A stretch of 64,000 nucleotides of DNA from Xylogone sp. PMI_703 (Eukaryota; Ascomycota; Leotiomycetes): positions 1,054,001-1,118,000 of the forward strand of contig JAJTUQ010000001.1 of the NCBI GenBank assembly GCA_021399445.1. The letters are read 5' to 3'. Position 1 is the stretch's first letter. Each line of letters opens with the position of its first letter. Position numbers and translations under genes: made by a program. Shown piece by piece: positions 57,401-64,000 of the stretch. Under the pieces are notes generated by a model, which was given only the letters and a program-made list of their open reading frames with translations, was not told where the DNA came from and ran no database searches.

Positions 57401-58745
57401 TACAGTCCGCCAGACCTCGGAAAATGAAGCAGTTGTGATCAGATGCAAGTTAATTGCGACGCTTATCATTTCAAGTAAGATTTATAGTTACATCCTCCTC
57501 ATTACTGAGCCTTTGCATGACATGCAAATCTGAAGGTTTCCAATAAGACAAAACATAACAGAGTTTAATACATTCTAAAAAAAAACTCGGCTAGCGTTGG
57601 CAAGTACACGTCTTCTACCTCTCAATAATTTATTAAATACTCCCTGCATATACATAATCAACACCTGGTAGAATACCAAATTTCCCCATCAATTGGCCTG
57701 GCTTGTGGAGGAAAAAAATTTTAAATGACAAAAGAGTTCATGCCATACAGCTATCGTGTCGTGGCGTGTGCTGTATGCCCTACATCTCCCCTAATATATC
57801 AGTGTTTTATCACTATTAGGATCAGCTCCGTTATCCCACCTTCAGAACAGCAACTTGACCTGACCACTCTCCCAGAGAGGCGCTGTTTGCTGTTCCTTAC
57901 ATGGGACTTGCTTATTTGGGGTTATATTGATTGGAAGGGAGCGAATCTAAGGGGGAAGGAGCGAGATGGCTAGCGTGCTAAGACGTATGCCCCCCTTATA
58001 TCTAAAAGGTCTCGGCAGCTGTTCATGCTTGTTAGGTCAGAGGCTATTGTTCAGCCTTGTTCACTATGTTTATGTGATTGAAACTGATGTAAATACTTTG
58101 TGGAGCTGTTGTACTGTTGGCCTAAGGAGTATCCGTCCTTTTGGAAGCACTACGTGTGTGTTATGGTTCTGATATTCTATACTAGTCTAGATGATTTTTG
58201 CAACTGATAGATTGTTCATTTTATTTTTTGAAACTCCGTACCAATAACGATACCGCCAATCCTTCATGTTTATTGAGTTTCTGTATTGACTGGTCGAAGA
58301 CTGGCTAGCCACTCTTATCATAACATTGTGACGCTGATAAATAATTGATATGCTGAAAAATGTAATGCTCTTTGAATATATGCCATGATCATACAAAACG
58401 AATAGATATCCCGTCAATCTAATTATCGTGAGCCCAGCTAACAAAATAACCGTAGCCCCTCTTCCAACCCTCCTTTCTTCCCTTTCTTGTTACACAGCCG
58501 CTGGCATTTTGAACGCATATTCTTCTCTTTATAAAATTTATTCTTCTGATAGAGTAGAACTAGTCATAAAAAATGGCCCACCATGTCGAGTTTAGACCCG
58601 TCGGTGATATAAAGATAATCCCAGAACCAACAAAAACCAGTAGTCATTGAAACCCATCCCTCTGAAAACTTAAAGATGAAATCGTGAATCGTAACGGCGT
58701 GACACTAGAAATATAACACTCCACAAAGGGTAATCAGGATGTAAG
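54462..58745. other. 4.3 kb gene desert, AT-rich
   Basis: The longest stretch with no intact gene. Open frames are scattered, short and without domain features. One spot on the minus strand, about 55080-54870, reads protein-like (SPNGPDILRFGAAAEGISIYD, then HLDHFIMEIIDLDGEKICLEEL) with an internal stop, suggesting an old coding relic. I cannot name it. No terminal repeats or transposase motifs were found. Confidence 0.45.
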
Positions 58746-59755
58746 TCAGGAGTTTCCCTTGCTTTCATGCTCTTTCTGATGCCTCAACAAATCCCTCCGT
58801 CGAAAAAATCCTCTGCCACGTACTCGCACACAGCCCTGAACTGGGCATGGAAATGGACTCTCATCATGCACCTCACGCATATGTTTGGTGAGATCACTCT
58901 GCGTCTGGAAAGTGGAAGTACCTGGGTTATGTAAATGGAAAAAGGAGGAGGAGCAAGCTTGATGACAGCATGGAAAAATTTTCTTCTTCGAAGACGCCGT
59001 TAAGAGTGATGGGACGGAGTCATCCACGGCTCGAAATGCATCGTCTTCATTGTCCTCGATTTTGTGATAATTGCGAAGATGATTGGCGAGATGGTCCTTA
59101 CGGCTGAACGCATTTGGCCCAGAGAATCGGGTGCAGTATGTGCAAGGGAACCTAGCAGTTGCCGGATCGAACGTGCGGATGTGGCGCATGAGAACGTCGA
59201 GCCGAGAGAAAGCCGCGCCACAGTGGCAGAGGTAGGGAGCGTGCGAGGTTGCCTTAGCATGATCAGCCAATGAATTGTCGTGTAGGAAGGATTCGCCGCA
59301 TTCATTGCACGTGTTTGCTTGAGTGTCTCCAGGCACGCCGTGGATTGGGCTTATTGGGAGCGAGAAAATTTGTGCATGTTGGAATGCCATATTGTTGGCC
59401 GTCATATGGGAATCAGGTGCGCTTCACGGCTGTTAGCAAGCAACAATAATTACAAACTTCTAGGAAGGATGCTGTACTAGTTCCATTGTATTGCTGCGAT
59501 TTGAATATCGTTGGTATCTGCACTATTTTCACCCCACGTGAGGGTAGGAGTGAAGCTGGTTTGACTACAATATTCGCTATACATCTGGGGATTACCGGTG
59601 GGTGCTGATGCCTCGGGATCGTGGCCGTAACTGGATGTTGTTGGTGGGGTATCACGTGACAAGGAGCACTCTCTAGACTGGTCTTGGTAGGCGGGATGGC
59701 TTACAGAAGGTTCTGTGCAAGTGTTGATATAGTTGAAAGAAAAGTTATAAGCCAT
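58746..59755 (-). CDS. C2H2 zinc-finger transcription factor
   Basis: Two exons, 59755-59478 and 59421-58746, give 317 aa. The acceptor is GTGAAG 12 bases past a GCTAAC branch site; the nearer AACAG would break the frame. Exon 1 is a low-complexity Ser/Thr/Pro/Gln region starting MAYNFSFNYINTC. Exon 2 carries about five fingers: NTCNECGESFLHDNSLADHAK, YLCHCGAAFSRLDVLMRHIR (C-x-C form), FPCTYCTRFSGPNAFSRKDHL, FPCCHQACSSSFFHLHN, and FPCPVQGCVRVRGRGFFRRR. It ends in a basic stretch, HQKEHESKGNS. It is probably a nuclear DNA-binding regulator; targets unknown. Confidence 0.85.
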
Positions 59756-61348
59756 GCTGGCGATAGGGGAATCTCGGCCACCGTGGTATCCAACTACAAT
59801 GCTTGTAGTTACTCGTACTGATCCTGCCTTTCGTGGGGTAGAAAATTGCGACTAATGTATAGTATGGTTTACAATCTTGTTTGGAATTTTGCGAACCAGA
59901 TTCCTGAGGCTCTTGAGGCTCTCGACGACTGCCTTCTTTGAGCCGCCCTTCCCAAGGTTCAAGACTAGGTCAAATCCGGCTTAATATTAGCCAAAGTTGT
60001 CGGTGAACAATTTGGGTGGGTGCCAAGAACGGTTTATCAAGGGCGGAACATAGCCCACTTGCTCGCACGAGGACCACTGGCTTTCTCATCTCGTTAGCAG
60101 CCGCACCAAGGTGCACTCAAAGGCTCTGCAGCTTCACAACATAAAGTATGTTCACATCCGCATCTTTCTCAAACGGCCCCGAATATCTCTTTACGAGCAT
60201 CAGATAGTTGGTTTCGACAATGTGCTATAGTTTGCTAATGCGGTTTGTTATTGATAATGCAACTCATATGAATACCTCCATTCGCTAACTAGTGATACAG
60301 GTATGATCTGGCGTGCTGTCCAGCTATAGCGCTCTCACCATGCTCTACCACTGAGTCCATTCTTGGATTCGCCATTGGTTGTTTGTCCAGCACGCACTAC
60401 CGGTCTGTCTTCGCGGCGATGAAGTCGGCTTTTTAAAGGTTCGGCTCTGCCCCGGTTCAGGATTTTTCACTACGTTGGGTTAGTGAGGTAGCCTGGACTC
60501 TTGTAGTTCACGCCTTTTCGACTTGTGTTACCTAGAACTCTCCAGGTCTTCTTTGTGACTGGTTGAACTCAAAAGAGAAACGCGCAGCCCAACGCGGATA
60601 CACAAAGTCAGGCTTACGACCCTGATATGCTTGGTAACATCACGGCTTCTTCTATGCGACAGCTTCGTTGCGCCACAGCTTCTAATATATTAGAGGTTCT
60701 GCCATATTATAGCTTCTCGTTATAGCTTCTTGTTGTAGCTTCTACTACGTTATAATTTCTACTACGTTAGCTTCTATGGTATAGCTTCCGCTATGCTACA
60801 GCTTCTGCTGCATTAGAACTCATCAAAACGCACGTTACTCCATACAATGGCGTTGAATATCAGTTCCCCAAGTCGGGAAACACTTCTCTCATGAGCTTTG
60901 CAAGACAGTCAATTAAAGTTACGCCATGATAGGCAATTGATTTACGGATTTACACCCGCGCGCGGGGCCGCTACAAGTGGCTGATCGTGGCCCGGGTTGA
61001 ATAAGTGGCCCATTGTTAGGGCCCTCCTAGTACCCGGACTTGGGTCTTCTTTTGCGGTGCTCCACTGGACGGAAGGGGATAAGTGTATGCTTATCATCCA
61101 AGACTTGTCCATGAAAAGGAGACGTGAGAATTCCAAAACAGAAGGTTTTATATCTTCGACAGCGATTGGAATAGCATCAAAAGAATATATTAGAATCAAT
61201 CGATTCAACGCTAATTCGTTTAGACTATTTAGAATCCAACGCCCGCAGCATGATGATTACAGGTATATTAGTGTACATATTTTTTGCCGTTGCATAACCG
61301 TTTCTATCCCATGAAATCCATACAATTCGTTCCTACATCTCCGCGTGC
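59756..61348. other. 1.6 kb intergenic with degenerate repeat
   Basis: No gene recognised. It holds the AGCTTCT-unit repeat described separately and a minus-strand stretch near 60300-60360 that resembles only the D-arm of a tRNA. Short frames near 60942-61314 have no domain. Confidence 0.4.
60643..60818. repeat. degenerate tandem repeat with AGCTTCT core
   Basis: About ten imperfect copies of an element like TATAGCTTCTNCTACG occur head to tail with period about 10-24 bases, for example at 60710-60717, 60724-60730 and 60737-60743. The spacing is irregular, so it is an eroded minisatellite or low-complexity relic, not a protein-coding repeat. Confidence 0.7.
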
Positions 61349-62777
61349 TTAATCAAAATCATGCTCAACCTTCCATGCGTCAGTGAGCTTTAGTCCTGCA
61401 TCCCTCAAGCCGCACTCCTTGTGACCCCATTTCTCATGATAGGTTTGCACACCACACTCGATCGCCATCTGAAGGCCAGTCTCGAAGCCCTGTGGGTCTC
61501 GGTAGAATGGCTCTCCTTCTCCGCCCTGCTGCTTGTACTGCCACGAGTTCCGTTCCTCCTCACCATGCAACTTGACGTCAGTCTGGACCTTGATAGCATC
61601 AACCAAATCGTCAAAACCCTTGCCACCTCGCTCGTCCTCGGGCAACTTCGCCAACTCTTCCATCGTCTTGGGTGGGTTCGCTGGATCAATCTTTCGGCGG
61701 AAGAGGAGGTTGAGATCGATTGAGCCACCAACATCAGCTATCCGTCCAGCATCGGCAATCGGCATCTTCACTCCAGCCATGCCAAACCGCTCAATCATGT
61801 CGCAGTCCGTTTTGTAGTAGCTGATGAAGGTATCCCATGCACCAGCCTTCATGAAGGCCTTCACGTTATTGAGAGCCAACCAATCATATGCAAAGAATTG
61901 GATGGACCATTCGGGCTTTTCTCCTGTATTCGGATCGCGGAGGTAGTCGGGACCGGTAGCCTCTCGCAGCGTATCAACAGCACGCATGTAGAGTGATTTG
62001 AACGGAGTTTTGTCGTATTTCTCTTCTGTGAGGGCAAGGATATCCACTACGGAATTATCATATCAGTATACGTTGCCAGGATTGTAGATGGGGAGAAACA
62101 GTATCAAGGGACTTCAAGTTTGTTGGTTTTGGAACTCTAGTTGGAGAACATTATTGGAGCTTAAAAAAAAATAGATACATACTGTGACTCCACCAGAAAT
62201 AGTCCCAGCCTTTCTCGAACGAGGTGAAGATGTAAAAGTTCTGGAGCTGCGCAAAGGCCAAGAGGGTAGGGGTGTAAATGACATTTACGCCAAAGACATC
62301 CTTCAGACGCTTGACATTCAGGTAGAAGGGATTCTGCAGAGTGAGCTTGCCATCCTCGTTCGACTTCATCGTGCCGGTGTTGTCAACGACGTAGATATCC
62401 TCCGGTGGCCATCCTGACGCAATGTACGACAGCACGGCTTGTTGCAGCATAGGCCAATTGCGGGTGAAGCCAATGAACAGCGGTGTCTTCTCCGGTACAT
62501 GAGGATTCGGCGGTCTATTCCACGAGGCGATTTCAGGAAAGTCGCTTCTCTTGGTCAAGTTCTCTGCGAGAGGAAAGTTGTCGCTAATTGGAGGTCTCTT
62601 CTTCACGTTCTCGAGATTCTTGTAGATGGGTCCTTTGGGCTTCTCTGCAGGAGGCGGCGGGGGTGCTTCTGGAGACAGGAGATTCGCATTGGGGAGACCG
62701 CGAGACCAGAAAAAGTAGAGCAGGAGGGAGAGGCAGGCGCCGACGGCAAACAGATTCCCGAGTCGCTTAGGAAACAT
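61349..62777 (-). CDS. type II membrane protein, glycosyltransferase-like, unknown specificity
   Basis: Two exons, 62777-62183 and 62046-61349, separated by a 136-base intron (long for this window), give 430 aa. A short cytosolic end and one signal-anchor helix (about residues 8-24, NLFAVGACLSLLLYFFW) precede a Pro-rich stem. The lumenal domain begins PLFIGFTRNWPMLQQAVLSY and has a GT-A-like EDIYVVDNTGT element and YFWWSHMDILAL, a DxD-like acidic site formed across the splice. WSIQFFAYDWLALN, CDMIERFGMAGV and a highly polar C-terminus follow. The layout suits a Golgi glycosyltransferase of a fungal-specific family. Family assignment is by pattern only. Confidence 0.75.
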
Positions 62778-64000
62778 GGTGATGGGAATGTGATGATGGC
62801 GACACAGAAAGAAGCACTTGACGACGAGGCTTCAGGAGAAAAGACGGAGGTTCAGCAGAACAGGCACGAGATAATTTACAGTAATTAATTAGGGACTCAG
62901 CCGGAACAGGCAAGGAGGCGGGCGTCTGCGGCCCCGTGTGGCCGAAGGATTTCATCGCAGCTTGTTGTCAACGTAAGAGCCTACTGCCGCTTTGGGTGCT
63001 GCCCAGCTGTGGCTCGGCCTATCACCATCGCCGCCACTAGCAAGGTTGTTGGTGGCGCGGGCTTGGCTGGCCACTCTAGACCTTATTTTCCCGCGTATGG
63101 AGGCACGGTGGTAATATCTGGTAATCAAGGAGCTGTAATGTTCAGAATAGCGAAATCTGTAAATAATCTAGATGTGCTTAAAGTCTACGTATTATTCCAC
63201 AATAGGCATCTCCTCCTTGTTACTGCATATATTACTCAAATCTCATTGTTCTTTCCCTTTTCCCACCGAGCAGTGCAAGCTTTATCAGCCAGGTCCATGT
63301 GTTCGGTATTCGTTTGTATCCGCAGGCCCTCTCTCGGATTCCGCGACGGGCTAGGCTCAACTATCACTAGCACGCACTCTGATTGGCGAAACCGCATTTG
63401 CCAGACCATTACTGGTTAGACTAGTAGCACACACTAACACTAGTCGGGGCTTTATTAATAATGCTATTTGGGCAGTAATTACACACTACGGCAAACTAGG
63501 CAAATGAATTTAGTGTTTGATACTAAAATCTTGCTAGCGCTTCGTAGGTCTGGATGGTGATTTGTTATTTTATGAGGATGAACCAGCGTTGCAATTTAAG
63601 CACCTGGCGAACCACTACAAGTAGAGTTGCTGGTCTGAATTGGAACTAATTAGCTGGGCGTGTTAGACACTGTGCTTCCTTGAGTCTCTGGAATATTGCC
63701 TATATTGAAAGAGACATAACTCTTTCATATCTCAGACAAAAAGCCTTCTTCAGTTCAGATAACAACAAAATTTCTAGCTGACTTGTCCATCACCTAAAGT
63801 CTAGCATTGAACGACTGTTTAGGCATGTACTGTCTCATTTCAATCCCAGTGCAACAGACCACCTCGGATCTCGCCGGATCTGCGATGATAAAGTTCTCAG
63901 GAACTGACCTTCCATACACAGTTCACTTGCTCCCTTTACCACTAAGCCTATTATTTGAGTAATAACAACCACTCCAACATAAATACGTTACAATGATGCG
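62778..64000. other. intergenic to window end
   Basis: Promoter of the glycosyltransferase-like gene and flank to the right edge. The plus-strand frame at 63009-63419 has no recognisable domain. No gene, RNA or repeat can be supported. Confidence 0.45.

Noticed and set aside
60300..60375. tRNA-like stretch on the minus strand (CTCAGTGGTAGAGC)
   Set aside because: Only the D-arm pattern fits; no anticodon stem and no GGTTCGA T-loop at the right distance.

Overview
This window is nuclear DNA of a filamentous ascomycete (Pezizomycotina). Nearly every gene has introns of about 50-85 bases with GT-AG ends and CTAAC/CTGAC-like branch sites. The gene content is typically fungal: a Zn2Cys6 regulator, allantoate-permease-type MFS carriers, a pisatin-demethylase-like P450, a fungal rhodopsin-domain protein, a HAL4/5-type kinase and an AA8-AA12 secreted oxidoreductase. 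A leotiomycete is a guess that the sequence cannot settle. I rebuilt 22 intact gene models and two broken genes, joining exons by hand.

Layout. (1) 1-520: left end of a frame-broken BTB gene running off the window. (2) 1145-2414: sulfite/anion efflux channel of the SSU1/TDT type. (3) 3186-9171: the most unusual region. It holds a prokaryote-type bis-MGD molybdopterin oxidoreductase in six exons, a divergently transcribed stand-alone MoeA-like molybdotransferase, and a convergent relic of mobA, the guanylyltransferase that makes the bis-MGD cofactor. A match to the nitrate-regulator NirA site lies in the shared promoter. The canonical eukaryotic Mo pathway has neither bis-MGD enzymes nor MobA. 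The island also looks inactive: mobA has two in-frame stops and a frameshift, and the oxidoreductase has Tyr where the Mo-ligand Cys is expected. (4) 9655-20902: type IIC P-type cation ATPase, RING-H2 membrane protein, HAL4/5-like kinase, PaiB-like flavoprotein with a tail anchor, and NHA1-type Na+/H+ antiporter. Three of these five belong to families involved in alkali-cation balance. (5) 22275-26795: haloperoxidase-like hydrolase, PAP2 membrane phosphatase, and a small stress-type protein hidden opposite a misleading open frame. (6) 27270-39962: two ACS-family permeases flanking an AA8-AA12 cytochrome-PQQ sugar dehydrogenase, then a divergent Zn2Cys6 regulator and a type B carboxylesterase. 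This could be a small catabolic cluster. (7) 41955-62777: 7TM protein, sugar transporter, P450, rhodopsin-domain protein, C2H2 factor and a glycosyltransferase-like type II membrane protein, separated by long intergenic stretches that include a 4.3 kb gene desert.

If the bis-MGD island were functional, MoeA would insert Mo, MobA would add GMP, and the oxidoreductase would use the product, possibly under nitrate control, with the adjacent SSU1-type channel as a candidate anion exporter. That is inference. I saw no complete tRNA, rRNA, transposon or CRISPR array.
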